Origin: Paraburkholderia unamae
Lineage (GTDB): Bacteria > Pseudomonadota > Gammaproteobacteria > Burkholderiales > Burkholderiaceae
Direction: 5' to 3'
DNA: 64,000 nt
NCBI RefSeq assembly: GCF_003268775.1
Contig: NZ_QLSU01000041.1
Location: 1 to 64,000 of the forward strand
This document shows, in pieces, positions 27,862-36,714 of the stretch; within the stretch, counting starts at the first letter, position 1, and each line of letters begins with the position of its first letter. The notes below the pieces were generated by a model that did not search any database, was not told where the DNA came from, and saw nothing but the letters and a program-made list of their open reading frames with translations. Made by a program: the position numbers and the translations under genes.

Positions 27862-28461
27862 TCAGAGGTGATGCACGAAGTTGGCGATGCCCGCGAGGAT
27901 CATCTCCACGGAAATCGCCACGAGCACGAGCCCCATCAGCCGCTCGAAGGCCGTCACCACGCGCTCGCCGAGCCATTGCTGAATGCGCTCGGCCATCACC
28001 AGCACGGCCGCGCAGATCACCATCGTGACGACGAGCGCCGCCACCCACTCATAGAGCTTGCCGGGCGCCTGCGAGGTGAGCAGCATGACCGTGGCGAGCG
28101 CCGAAGGCCCCGCCAGCGCGGGAATGGCGAGCGGCACGATGAGCGGCTCGCCGCCCTTGTCGCCCCCGCCAAACGGTCCGCCCGGATGCGGAAAGATCAT
28201 GCGCAGCGCGATGAGGAACAGCACGATGCCGCCGCCGATGCGCAGCGACGTGTCGGTGAGCCCCATCATGCGCAGGAAGCTGTTGCCCGCCACCATGAAG
28301 ATGAGCAGGATGAAAAACGCGATCGCGACCTCGCGCAGGATCACGATCGCGCGGCGTTGCTGGGCAACGCCGCGCAGGCAGCTAATGAAGAGCGGGATAT
28401 TGCCGAGCGGGTCGGTAATGAGGAGCAGCAGAACCGTAGCGGACAGAAAACTGTACTCCAC
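27862..28461 (-). CDS. MarC-family integral membrane protein
   Basis: A 199-residue protein with six hydrophobic segments and the MarC family features LLLITDPLGNIPLFI near the N-terminus and GPSALATVML in the middle. Despite the name, MarC is not shown to give multiple antibiotic resistance; its function is unknown. The start is GTG 28461. It follows proS on the same strand with a 68-base gap. Confidence 0.88.
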   Translation of the reverse strand: MEYSFLSATVLLLLITDPLGNIPLFISCLRGVAQQRRAIVILREVAIAFFILLIFMVAGNSFLRMMGLTDTSLRIGGGIVLFLIALRMIFPHPGGPFGGGDKGGEPLIVPLAIPALAGPSALATVMLLTSQAPGKLYEWVAALVVTMVICAAVLVMAERIQQWLGERVVTAFERLMGLVLVAISVEMILAGIANFVHHL

Positions 28462-28529
28462 GCTAGCTGCGCTCCTTTAGCCGAGGTTGCCGCAATGGGC
28501 GATTGAACTGCGGGGCGATCGAACCGCGC

Positions 28530-30266
28530 TTACACCGCGAGCGCGGCGCGGATCTTCTGCGCCACTGCCTGCGCGGCCTCGTCGGCCGGGAGCAGCGTCG
28601 CTTCCGTCTCGCGGCGGCCCTGGTACTCGATCTTGCCTTCCTTCAGGCCACGATCGCCGATCACGAGACGATGCGGCACGCCGATCAGCTCCCAGTCGGC
28701 GAACATCACGCCCGGGCGCTCGCCGCGGTCGTCGAGAATCACGTCCACGCCCGCTTCGAGCAGTTCGTTGTACACACGCTCGGCGTGCTCGCGCACGAGC
28801 TCGCTGCGGTCCATGCCCATCGGGCACACGACGACCTGGAACGGCGCGATCGACTCAGGCCAGATAATGCCCTTCTCGTCGAAGTTCTGCTCGATGGCTG
28901 CACCGAGAATACGCGTGACGCCAATACCGTAGCAGCCCATCTGCATCGGCGCGGGCTTGCCGTTCTCGGCGAGGTACGTGGCGTTCATCGCTTCCGAGTA
29001 CTTCGTGCCGAGCTGGAACACGTGGCCCACTTCGATGCCGCGGCAGATGTCGATCACACCCTTGCCGTCCGGCGAGGGGTCGCCCTTCTTCACGTTGCGG
29101 ATGTCGGCGACGACCGGCTCCGGCAGGTCGCGGCCCCAGTTCACACCCGTGGTGTGGAAGTCCACTTCGTTCGAGCCCACCACGAAGTCGCTCATGTTCG
29201 CGACCGTGCGATCGGCGATCACCTTGACCGGCTTCTTCGTGTTGAGCGGACCGAGGTAGCCCGGCGGCGTGCCGAACCACTCGACGATTTCCGCTTCGGT
29301 CGCGAAGCGGAAGCCGCCCAGGCCTTCGAGCTTGCCGGCCTTGATCTCGTTCAGATCGTGGTCGCCGCGCAGCATGAGCAACCAGATGGTCGGCTCGGCG
29401 CCTTCGTTGTCGGTGGCGAGAATGATCGACTTGATCGTGCTTTCGAGCGCAATGCCGAGCAACTCCGCCACGGCCTCGCACTTGGCCGCGCCAGGCGTGG
29501 GCGTTTTCGTGAGCGCTTGCGTGGGCGCGCCGCGCTGCGCGATGAGCGGCAGCGCATCGGCGGCTTCGACGTTGGCCGCGAAGTCCGACGTCGGGCAGTA
29601 GGCGATATCGTCCTCGCCCGTTTCCGCGATCACGTGGAATTCGTGCGAACCGCTGCCGCCGATCGAGCCGTTGTCGGCCGCGACCGCGCGGAACTCGAGA
29701 CCGAGACGCGTGAAGATGCGCGTGTAGGCGTCGTACATCTTCTGGTACGAGACCTTGAGACCTTCGACGTCCTTATCGAACGAGTACGCGTCCTTCATGA
29801 TGAACTCGCGGCCGCGCATCACACCGAAACGGGGACGGATTTCATCGCGAAACTTCGTCTGCACCTGGTAGAAGTTCACCGGCAGCTGGCGATAGCTCTT
29901 GATCTGGCCGCGCGCGATGTCGGTGACGACTTCTTCGTGCGTCGGGCCCATCACGAAGTCGCTCTGCTTGCGATCCTTGAAGCGCAGCAGTTCCGGCCCG
30001 TATTGTTCCCAGCGTCCCGATTCCTGCCACAGCTCCGCCGGTTGCACGGCCGGCATCAGCAACTCGATGGCGCCGGCGCGGTTCATTTCCTCGCGCACGA
30101 TCTGTTCGACCTTGCGGATCGAGCGCAGGCCGATCGGCAGATAGTTGTAGATGCCGCCGGCGACGCGACGGATCATGCCCGCGCGAACCATCAACTTGTG
30201 GCTGACGATTTCCGCGTCAGAGGGCGCTTCCTTCAGGGTGCCGATAAAGAAACGGGAGGCTTTCAT
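28530..30266 (-). CDS. proS: Prolyl-tRNA synthetase
   Basis: Charges tRNA-Pro. The 578-residue length and the large insertion between motifs 2 and 3 mark the bacterial type with a cis-editing INS domain. Class II motifs are seen: motif 2 MRGREFIMKDAYSFD and motif 3 GCYGIGVTRILGAAIEQ. The C-terminal anticodon-binding domain ends the protein. The window also contains one of its substrates, tRNA-Pro(CGG), at 36441. Confidence 0.96.
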   Translation of the reverse strand: MKASRFFIGTLKEAPSDAEIVSHKLMVRAGMIRRVAGGIYNYLPIGLRSIRKVEQIVREEMNRAGAIELLMPAVQPAELWQESGRWEQYGPELLRFKDRKQSDFVMGPTHEEVVTDIARGQIKSYRQLPVNFYQVQTKFRDEIRPRFGVMRGREFIMKDAYSFDKDVEGLKVSYQKMYDAYTRIFTRLGLEFRAVAADNGSIGGSGSHEFHVIAETGEDDIAYCPTSDFAANVEAADALPLIAQRGAPTQALTKTPTPGAAKCEAVAELLGIALESTIKSIILATDNEGAEPTIWLLMLRGDHDLNEIKAGKLEGLGGFRFATEAEIVEWFGTPPGYLGPLNTKKPVKVIADRTVANMSDFVVGSNEVDFHTTGVNWGRDLPEPVVADIRNVKKGDPSPDGKGVIDICRGIEVGHVFQLGTKYSEAMNATYLAENGKPAPMQMGCYGIGVTRILGAAIEQNFDEKGIIWPESIAPFQVVVCPMGMDRSELVREHAERVYNELLEAGVDVILDDRGERPGVMFADWELIGVPHRLVIGDRGLKEGKIEYQGRRETEATLLPADEAAQAVAQKIRAALAV

Positions 30267-30512
30267 TCAAATTATCCAAAAGCGGCGGCCCGGTGCAGAC
30301 CGCCCGAAGAGATGACCAACGGAGGAGTTCACGAACCCGCCATTATGACAACACGCCGTGCGCTGCGCCGGAGACCGGCGATGACCGCGGTTGGCCTGAG
30401 CCAGGATGGCCGCCGGATGCGAAGCCGATCCCGCCCCGAGCGCGTTGTTGCGCGGCAGCGGTAAATCGTTCCAACTTTCCGGCCGCCGGGTGCGTGAGGT
30501 CCGTTATCTGTT

Positions 30513-30518
30513 TATAAT
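30513..30518 (+). promoter_or_regulatory. Candidate -10 element of rppH
   Basis: TATAAT, 33 bases before the rppH start. No good -35 at the usual spacing, so it is a partial call. Confidence 0.4.
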
Positions 30519-30551
30519 CAAAGCAATTTTAAAGGATTCGAAGGTGGTTGT

Positions 30552-31232
30552 ATGCTGGATCGTGAGGGGTTTCGCCCGAACGTCGGCATCATCCTCTTGA
30601 ACGCGCGAAACGAGGTGTTTTGGGGCAAACGGGTTCGCGAACATTCCTGGCAGTTTCCGCAAGGGGGCATCAAGTACGGTGAGACCCCCATGCAGGCAAT
30701 GTTTAGGGAGTTGCACGAAGAAACCGGTCTGCATCCGGAGCATGTCAAGATCGTCGGTCGCACGCGCGACTGGTTGCGTTATGAGGTGCCGGACAAGTTC
30801 ATCAAGCGCGAAGTGCGCGGCCATTATCGCGGTCAGAAACAGATCTGGTTTCTGCTGCGCATGGTCGGGCGCGACTGCGATATCTGCCTGAGGGCAACGG
30901 AGCATCCCGAGTTCGATGCGTGGCGCTGGAACGAATACTGGGTGCCGCTCGAAGCGGTCATCGAGTTCAAGCGCGACGTCTATCAGCTTGCGCTCACCGA
31001 GCTCTCGCGTTTCCTGCGCCGGCCCGCGCCGCGCCAGGAGCGTTTGGGTGTGCAGGCTCACGAGGTGCGCTACCCGCGCATCGTGACGTCGGCGCATGCC
31101 GACGCCGTGCACGCCCTGCCGTACGCGAGCATGCCGGACGACGTGCCGCAGCTTGCGCCGATCGAGAGCGATTGCGCTTCGGCGCAGAGTATCATCGAGC
31201 CTGCGCAGGACGAGCACGACCAAGGGGCTTGA
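30552..31232 (+). CDS. rppH: RNA pyrophosphohydrolase (Nudix)
   Basis: Removes pyrophosphate from 5'-triphosphate RNA, starting 5'-end-dependent decay. The 226-residue protein has the Nudix box GGIKYGETPMQAMFRELHEE (38-57). The N-terminal MLDREGFRPNVGIILLN and GKRVREHSWQFPQGGI match RppH rather than other Nudix enzymes. It is longer than E. coli RppH (176) by a C-terminal extension of about 50-60 residues with no recognisable domain. It is divergent from proS. Confidence 0.94.
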   Translation: MLDREGFRPNVGIILLNARNEVFWGKRVREHSWQFPQGGIKYGETPMQAMFRELHEETGLHPEHVKIVGRTRDWLRYEVPDKFIKREVRGHYRGQKQIWFLLRMVGRDCDICLRATEHPEFDAWRWNEYWVPLEAVIEFKRDVYQLALTELSRFLRRPAPRQERLGVQAHEVRYPRIVTSAHADAVHALPYASMPDDVPQLAPIESDCASAQSIIEPAQDEHDQGA

Positions 31233-31351
31233 GCCAACGCAAAGAACGCCCGAACCGGCGAGACCGGCGCACCACGCGCCGGGCCTCGCGGTTCGCATTC
31301 GCGGCGCTGCACGTTCGTGAGCACGGCGCCGGTGCTTCGAGGAAAACCAAT

Positions 31352-31921
31352 TTGAAACGATTTGCTCTTGCTGCGACTTGCGTCGCAGGCGGTGTGCTGC
31401 TTTTGACCGGGCTGGCCGGGTGTTCCAGTTCCGGTCCCACCAACAAGGACGACAGCGCGTTCACCTATTTGCTGGACCGCCAGGGCACCTGGCAGGAGAA
31501 CAAGGTCGAAAGCCTGCCGGCGCTGCCGCAAGCGGGCGCGACGCTGCTGCCGTTCGACGTCTCGAATAATTCGCCGCTCAAGTTCGCCATCGACCCCGAC
31601 TCGCTCACGGTCGGCACCGACGGCGTCGTGCGCTACACGGTCGTCATCACGAGCCCGACGGGCGCGCGCAACGTGAACTACGAAGGGATTCGCTGCGACA
31701 CCTACGAGTGGCGCCTCTATGCGAGCCTCGACGCCGATCACAACGGCTGGGACCAGACCGTCGCGAACAACTGGTCGCGCATCGAGAACGGCACGCTCAA
31801 CGCGTATCAGTCGCGGCTTTATCAAGACTACTTCTGCGCGAACAAGATGCCGCTCGCGAAAGCGCCGGCCATTGTCCAGAATCTGCGCTACGGGCGCACG
31901 CAGTCGATGCTGGTGCGCTAA
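31352..31921 (+). CDS. CNP1-like family lipoprotein
   Basis: A 189-residue secreted lipoprotein; the signal peptide ends in LTGLAGC (lipidated Cys24). The mature part resembles the CNP1-like family, a beta-rich domain of unknown role found next to proB/rppH in Burkholderiaceae. The start is TTG 31352 with GAGGA nine bases upstream; no in-frame ATG or GTG fits before the signal peptide. It converges on proB across a strong terminator. Confidence 0.82.
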   Translation: MKRFALAATCVAGGVLLLTGLAGCSSSGPTNKDDSAFTYLLDRQGTWQENKVESLPALPQAGATLLPFDVSNNSPLKFAIDPDSLTVGTDGVVRYTVVITSPTGARNVNYEGIRCDTYEWRLYASLDADHNGWDQTVANNWSRIENGTLNAYQSRLYQDYFCANKMPLAKAPAIVQNLRYGRTQSMLVR

Positions 31922-31952
31922 CGCGCCGTCATTGCCCGTTGTCACGGGCATG

Positions 31953-31992
31953 AAAAAAGCCGCTGCGGCCTTGGGGCCGCAGCGGCTTTTTT
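31953..31992. terminator. Bidirectional terminator between the CNP1-like gene and proB
   Basis: Stem GCCGCTGCGGCC / GGCCGCAGCGGC with loop TTGG, flanked by A6 and T6. Confidence 0.92.
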
Positions 31993-32016
31993 ACGCGTTC
32001 GCGCTGATGCGCGCGC

Positions 32017-33135
32017 TCAAACGAGCACGAGATTGTCGCGGTGAATCAGCTCCGGCTCGAGCATGTAGCCGAGGATGCCTTCGATCTCGCCGCTCGCATG
32101 CCGCTGGATCAGTTTCGTCTCGGCGCTGCTGTAGTTGGTGAGCCCGCGCGCCACTTCCACGCCCGCGCCGTTCAGGCACGCGATCACCTCGCCGCGCGCG
32201 AAGGCGCCCTGCACGCCCGTCACGCCGATCGGCAGCAGGCTCTTGCCGTCGTCCGTCACCTTCTGCACGGCGCCGTCGTCGATCACCACATGGCCGCGCA
32301 CCTGGAGATGGTCGGCCATCCACTGCTTGCGCGCGGCCATGCGTGCCGTGCGCGCGATGAGTTGCGTGCCGATCGCCTCGCCCGAAGCGAGCCGCACCAG
32401 CACCTCGGCCTCGCGGCCGCTCGCGATCACGGTGTTCGCGCCGCTGTGCGCGGCACGCTTGGCCGCGAGAATCTTGGTGAGCATGCCGCCGCGGCCGATG
32501 CTCGACCCCGCGCCGCCCGCCATCGCTTCCAGTTCCGGCTTGCCCGCGTCGGCTTCCTGCACGAGCGTCGCCGTGGGATCCTTGCGCGGATCGGCCGTGT
32601 AGAGCCCGCTCTGGTCGGTGAGGATGACGAGCGCGTCGCCTTCGATCAGGTTCGCGACGAGCGCGCCGAGCGTGTCGTTGTCGCCGAACTTGATTTCGTC
32701 GGTGACGACGGTATCGTTCTCGTTGATGATCGGCACGACGCCGAGGCGCAGCAGCGTGAGCAGCGTGGAGCGCGCATTGAGATAGCGTTCGCGATCGGCC
32801 AGGTCCGCGTGCGTGAGCAGGATTTGCGCCGTGCGAATGTCATGTTCGGCAAAGCGGCTCTCGTACACCTGCGCGAGGCCCATCTGCCCGACCGCTGCGG
32901 CGGCCTGAAGCTCGTCGATCTCGCGCGGCCGCTTCGTCCAGCCAAGGCGCTGCATGCCTTCGGCAATGGCGCCCGAACTCACGAGCACGACTTCCTTGCC
33001 CTGCGCGCGCAGCGCCGCGATCTGCGCGGCCCAGCGGCCGATTGCCGCATGATCGAGGCCGCGCCCGTCGTTGGTGACGAGGCTCGAACCGACTTTCACT
33101 ACCAGACGCCGCGAATCGGCGATGACGGAACGCAT
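32017..33135 (-). CDS. proB: Glutamate 5-kinase
   Basis: Phosphorylates glutamate, the first step of proline synthesis, and is feedback-inhibited by proline. The 372-residue protein has the amino-acid-kinase domain (VVKVGSSLVTNDGRG near the N-terminus, NENDTVVTDEIKFGDND, and a GGMLTKILAAK stretch) followed by a C-terminal PUA domain from about residue 275. The start is ATG 33135 (MRSVIADSRRLVV). It ends the rplU-rpmA-obgE-proB run. Confidence 0.96.
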   Translation of the reverse strand: MRSVIADSRRLVVKVGSSLVTNDGRGLDHAAIGRWAAQIAALRAQGKEVVLVSSGAIAEGMQRLGWTKRPREIDELQAAAAVGQMGLAQVYESRFAEHDIRTAQILLTHADLADRERYLNARSTLLTLLRLGVVPIINENDTVVTDEIKFGDNDTLGALVANLIEGDALVILTDQSGLYTADPRKDPTATLVQEADAGKPELEAMAGGAGSSIGRGGMLTKILAAKRAAHSGANTVIASGREAEVLVRLASGEAIGTQLIARTARMAARKQWMADHLQVRGHVVIDDGAVQKVTDDGKSLLPIGVTGVQGAFARGEVIACLNGAGVEVARGLTNYSSAETKLIQRHASGEIEGILGYMLEPELIHRDNLVLV

Positions 33136-33218
33136 GCTGCGCGGTCTCCCAAATGACTGATGACGCGTGACGTTTCCAAGGAGCGGCCGGCGCGGCTCGC
33201 GCGCCGGCATGCGCCGGA

Positions 33219-34322
33219 TTACTCTTGCGGCTGCCCGGCGTTCCCGCCCTGTCCTTCACGGAAGCGCACGTCGGAGGCGAGGTCTTCGGCTTCCGCCGCG
33301 CGGCGCGCGTCCGAATGCGCCGAGACGTAGTCGTACACCGCGTAGCACAGGTTCTCGCAGCCCTGCCCCGTGAGCGCCGAAATCTCGAACACCGGGCCGT
33401 CCCACTCGAAGCGCTTCACGAAGTCGGCAATGCGCTCGACGCGCTCGTCTTCCGGCACCATGTCGAGCTTGTTGAGCACGAGCCAGCGCGGCTTCTCGAA
33501 GAGCGTCTCGTCGTACTTGCGCAGCTCGCCGACGATCGCCCTGGCTTCCGCCACGGGATCGACGCTTTCGTCGAACGGCGCGAGATCGACCAGATGCAGC
33601 AGCAGGTTCGTGCGCTGGAGGTGACGCAGGAACTGGTGACCGAGGCCCGCGCCTTCCGCTGCGCCTTCGATCAGGCCCGGAATGTCGGCGATCACGAAGC
33701 TCTTGCTCGGCCCCACGCGCACCACGCCCAGGTTCGGCGCGAGCGTCGTGAAGGGGTAGTCGGCGATCTTCGGCTTGGCGTTGGACACCGAGGAGATGAA
33801 TGTGGACTTGCCCGCGTTCGGCATGCCGAGCAGGCCGACGTCGGCCAGCACCTTCAGCTCCAGCTTGAGCATGCGGCGCTCGCCGGGCTTGCCGTCGGTT
33901 TTCTGGCGCGGCGCGCGGTTCGTGGACGACTTGAAATGCAGGTTGCCGAGGCCGCCCGCCCCGCCCTGGGCGACCAGCACGCGCTGGTCGTGCTCGGTCA
34001 GGTCGGCGATCAGTTCGCCCGTGTCCTGGTCGGTGATGGCGGTGCCCACCGGCATGCGCAGCGTGATGTCGTCGCCGCCCTTGCCATAGCAGTCCGAGCC
34101 GCGGCCGTTTTCGCCGTTGCGCGCCTGGTGCTTCTTCGTGTAGCGGTAATCGATAAGGGTGTTGATGTTGCGGTCAGCCACAGCGTAGACGCTGCCGCCA
34201 CGCCCGCCGTCGCCGCCGTCCGGCCCGCCGAACGGGACGAACTTCTCGCGTCGCATCGACGCGCTGCCATCGCCCCCATCGCCGGCGATGACTTCGATCT
34301 TCGCTTCGTCAATGAACTTCAT
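33219..34322 (-). CDS. obgE: Obg-family GTPase (ObgE/CgtA)
   Basis: Essential GTPase that binds the 50S subunit and influences ribosome assembly, (p)ppGpp response and chromosome events. The 367-residue protein has the glycine-rich Obg fold (residues 1-158), the G domain with GMPNAGKS (166-173) and DIPGLIEGA, and a short variable C-terminus. It follows rpmA with a terminator in between, so it may be partly uncoupled from the ribosomal genes. Confidence 0.97.
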   Translation of the reverse strand: MKFIDEAKIEVIAGDGGDGSASMRREKFVPFGGPDGGDGGRGGSVYAVADRNINTLIDYRYTKKHQARNGENGRGSDCYGKGGDDITLRMPVGTAITDQDTGELIADLTEHDQRVLVAQGGAGGLGNLHFKSSTNRAPRQKTDGKPGERRMLKLELKVLADVGLLGMPNAGKSTFISSVSNAKPKIADYPFTTLAPNLGVVRVGPSKSFVIADIPGLIEGAAEGAGLGHQFLRHLQRTNLLLHLVDLAPFDESVDPVAEARAIVGELRKYDETLFEKPRWLVLNKLDMVPEDERVERIADFVKRFEWDGPVFEISALTGQGCENLCYAVYDYVSAHSDARRAAEAEDLASDVRFREGQGGNAGQPQE

Positions 34323-34455
34323 GCGTTACTCCGTCCCGTGAATGTCGGTATTTTGCCCGCCGCGGCCGAAACTGGCCAATCTGGCCGAATGGCCAGCGAC
34401 GCTGCGTTTATCCGCCGCTTCAATTCGATGCGACCCCGGAAGGTCGCGGATAAAC

Positions 34456-34490
34456 AAAAAGGCCCCGCAAACTTCGCGGGGCCTTCTTTG
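34456..34490 (-). terminator. Terminator between rpmA and obgE
   Basis: Stem GGCCCCGC / GCGGGGCC with a 7-base loop; on the minus strand it is followed by TTTTTGTTT. Confidence 0.85.
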
Positions 34491-34525
34491 CGTCGCGTGT
34501 AGCCCGCTCGCGAGCGGTCTAAAGC

Positions 34526-34789
34526 TTAGGCCGCTGCCGGGACGACGTTGACCAGTTGCTTGTTGGCTGCGCCCTTGATCGCGAACGAGACGTGGCCGTC
34601 GACCAGCGCGTAGAGCGTGTGGTCCTTGCCGATGCCGACGTTCAGGCCCGGGTGCATACGCGTACCGCGCTGGCGAACGATGATGCCGCCTGCGAGGATA
34701 GCCTGGCCGCCGAACACCTTCACGCCAAGTCGTTTCGACTCTGAGTCGCGGCCGTTACGTGACGACCCGCCTGCCTTTTTGTGTGCCAT
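34526..34789 (-). CDS. rpmA: Ribosomal protein L27 (bL27)
   Basis: A large-subunit protein near the peptidyl-transferase centre. The 87-residue protein begins MAHKKAGGSSRNGRDSESKR, the family start, with no cleaved N-terminal leader of the Firmicutes type. It lies 26 bases behind rplU. Confidence 0.98.
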   Translation of the reverse strand: MAHKKAGGSSRNGRDSESKRLGVKVFGGQAILAGGIIVRQRGTRMHPGLNVGIGKDHTLYALVDGHVSFAIKGAANKQLVNVVPAAA

Positions 34790-34815
34790 TTGTTTGCTCC
34801 TTTACCTGCGTGCGC

Positions 34816-35127
34816 TTACGCGTTGATCGCGTCGATGCGCAGTTCGGTGTAGTTCTGGCGGTGGCCGCCATGCTTCTGGTAGTGCTTCCGGCGACGCATC
34901 TTGAAGATGGTCACTTTGGCGTGTCGGCCTTGCGACACAACGGTGGCCTTGACGGAAGCCCCACTGACCAGCGGCGTACCGAACTTAATCGATTCGCCTT
35001 CGCCCACTGCGAGAACCTGGTCGAGCGTGATTTCTGCGTCAATGTCAGCCGGTATCTGTTCTACTTTAAGTTTTTCGCCAACGGCAACTTTGTACTGCTT
35101 GCCGCCGGTTTTTATGACCGCGTACAT
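34816..35127 (-). CDS. rplU: Ribosomal protein L21 (bL21)
   Basis: A 103-residue large-subunit protein. The start ATG 35127 gives MYAVIKTGGKQYKV, the standard bL21 N-terminus; an upstream in-frame ATG at 35163 falls within the leader. The C-terminal KMRRRKHYQKHGGHRQNYTE is typical. It is first in the operon, with a near-consensus promoter 56 bases upstream. Confidence 0.98.
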   Translation of the reverse strand: MYAVIKTGGKQYKVAVGEKLKVEQIPADIDAEITLDQVLAVGEGESIKFGTPLVSGASVKATVVSQGRHAKVTIFKMRRRKHYQKHGGHRQNYTELRIDAINA

Positions 35128-35182
35128 TGAGAACCTCACTCTAAAATATCTTTTCAGACGCACTGCGCGCCCGAAACCTTAG

Positions 35183-35211
35183 ATTATACATAGAGTTAGC
35201 TACGCGGTCAA
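35183..35211 (-). promoter_or_regulatory. rplU promoter (strong sigma-70 type)
   Basis: Minus strand: -35 TTGACC (35211-35206), 17-bp spacer, perfect -10 TATAAT (35188-35183). Start site expected near 35176, giving a leader of about 50 bases. Confidence 0.85.
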
Positions 35212-35378
35212 AGACAATGCGCGCCCGTCGCGCGAGCGCCTCAGGCCCCGCCGGGCGGCCCTGGCAGCCAGCCGCACGACGCAGCGCCAGCATCCAGGCA
35301 CCATCTCGGGCAAGGCTGAAATAGAGGGAACCATCGGCCGGACGGCATGGGAGCGTCCGGCAGGAAGCCGATTCGCCT

Positions 35379-35384
35379 TATAAT
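35379..35384 (+). promoter_or_regulatory. Candidate ispB -10 element
   Basis: TATAAT 27 bases before the ispB start; no good -35 at standard spacing. Confidence 0.5.
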
Positions 35385-35410
35385 CCGCGGCACTACCCAT
35401 ATTTGCCATC

Positions 35411-36403
35411 ATGTCGTCCACCGCCACCCCATCCCCCAGCGCAGCCACCCTGCTCGCCCCCATCGCCAGTGACATGGAGCAGGTGAATCGTGTCATCCGG
35501 CAGAGCCTGGCGTCCGAGGTGATGCTGATCAATCAGATCTCCGAGTACATCATCGGTGCGGGCGGCAAGCGGCTGCGCCCGGCGCTCCTGCTGCTCGTGG
35601 CCGGCGCGCTCGGCGACCGCGGCACGCATCGCCATGTGCTCGCAGCGGTCGTCGAATTCATTCACACGGCCACGCTGCTGCACGACGACGTCGTCGACGA
35701 GTCCGACCTGCGGCGCGGCCGCCAGACGGCCAACGCGCTGTTCGGCAACGCCGCCAGCGTGCTGGTTGGCGACTATCTGTACTCGCGCTCGTTCGAGATG
35801 ATGGTGGGTGTGGGCAAGATGCGCGTGATGGAGATTCTTTCGGCGGCCACGACGATCATCTCCGAAGGCGAAGTCCTGCAACTCCTGAACATGCACGACG
35901 CCGACGTGGACACCGACCGCTACATGCAGGTGATCCGCTACAAGACCGCCAAGCTGTTCGAAGCCGCGGCGCAGCTCGGCGCGGTGCTTTCGGGTGCGGA
36001 TGCGCGCGCCGAGGAAGCGGCGGCCGAGTACGGCCGGCGCATCGGCACGGCGTTCCAGATCATGGACGACTGGCTCGACTACACCGGCACGCCGGAATCG
36101 ATGGGCAAGAACGCCGGCGACGACCTGCGCGAAGGCAAGCCCACGCTGCCGCTCATCTGGCTGATCGAGCACGGCACGGCGGCGGAAGCCGCACTGGCGC
36201 GCGAAGCGATCGAGCAAGGCGGCACGACGCGCTTCGACGAAATCTTCGCGGCGATCACGCGTTCGGGCGCGCTCGAACACACGCTGCAATGCGCGCGTGC
36301 CGAGGCCCAGGCCGCCGCCGATGCAATTTCAGCGTTCCCCCCTTCCATTTACAAAGATAGCCTGCTAGAATTATGTTCTTACTCGACGACGCGCCAGTCT
36401 TGA
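35411..36403 (+). CDS. ispB: Octaprenyl diphosphate synthase
   Basis: Makes the polyprenyl side chain of ubiquinone. The 330-residue trans-prenyltransferase has the first aspartate-rich motif HDDVVDE (91-97), GGKRLRPAL (51-59) and the second motif DDWLDY (about 219-224). Chain length (C40) is inferred from the Burkholderiaceae context rather than read from sequence. It is divergent from rplU, as in many proteobacteria. Confidence 0.93.
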   Translation: MSSTATPSPSAATLLAPIASDMEQVNRVIRQSLASEVMLINQISEYIIGAGGKRLRPALLLLVAGALGDRGTHRHVLAAVVEFIHTATLLHDDVVDESDLRRGRQTANALFGNAASVLVGDYLYSRSFEMMVGVGKMRVMEILSAATTIISEGEVLQLLNMHDADVDTDRYMQVIRYKTAKLFEAAAQLGAVLSGADARAEEAAAEYGRRIGTAFQIMDDWLDYTGTPESMGKNAGDDLREGKPTLPLIWLIEHGTAAEAALAREAIEQGGTTRFDEIFAAITRSGALEHTLQCARAEAQAAADAISAFPPSIYKDSLLELCSYSTTRQS

Positions 36404-36440
36404 AACAGACGAAGCGGGTTGTGGAGTCCAGCAGTAAATT

Positions 36441-36517
36441 CGGGGTGTAGCTTAGCCTGGTAGAGCGCTACGTTCGGGACGTAGAGGCCGGAGGTTCGAA
36501 TCCTCTCACCCCGACCA
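36441..36517 (+). tRNA. tRNA-Pro (anticodon CGG)
   Basis: A 77-base cloverleaf: acceptor CGGGGTG / CACCCCG, anticodon stem CTACG / CGTAG with loop TTCGGGA giving anticodon CGG (reads CCG), T-loop TTCGAAT, and the CCA end is encoded. A strong terminator follows. Confidence 0.97.
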
Positions 36518-36524
36518 GAATTTC

Positions 36525-36560
36525 AAAAAAAACCGCGCATGCACTGCGCGGTTTTTTTTC
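36525..36560 (+). terminator. Terminator of the tRNA-Pro gene
   Basis: AACCGCGCA / TGCGCGGTT stem with a TGCAC loop, A run before and T8 after. Confidence 0.92.
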
Positions 36561-36714
36561 GTCCGTACATTACGCCCTGTGTGCGCAGGCGGTGCACGTT
36601 GCGCGACGCCTTGTCCGTTCGGCCAATTGCCGAGGACTGGCCAGGACTGCGGCCCCGGAACCCCGGCACCCCTCTGTTATAGTTTCCCCATCCGCCCCCT
36701 CACTGTCTCGACGC

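Noticed and set aside
36441..36517. tRNA-Pro as an attachment site for an integrated element
   Set aside because: No integrase, no repeated 3' end of the tRNA and no foreign-looking genes follow it.
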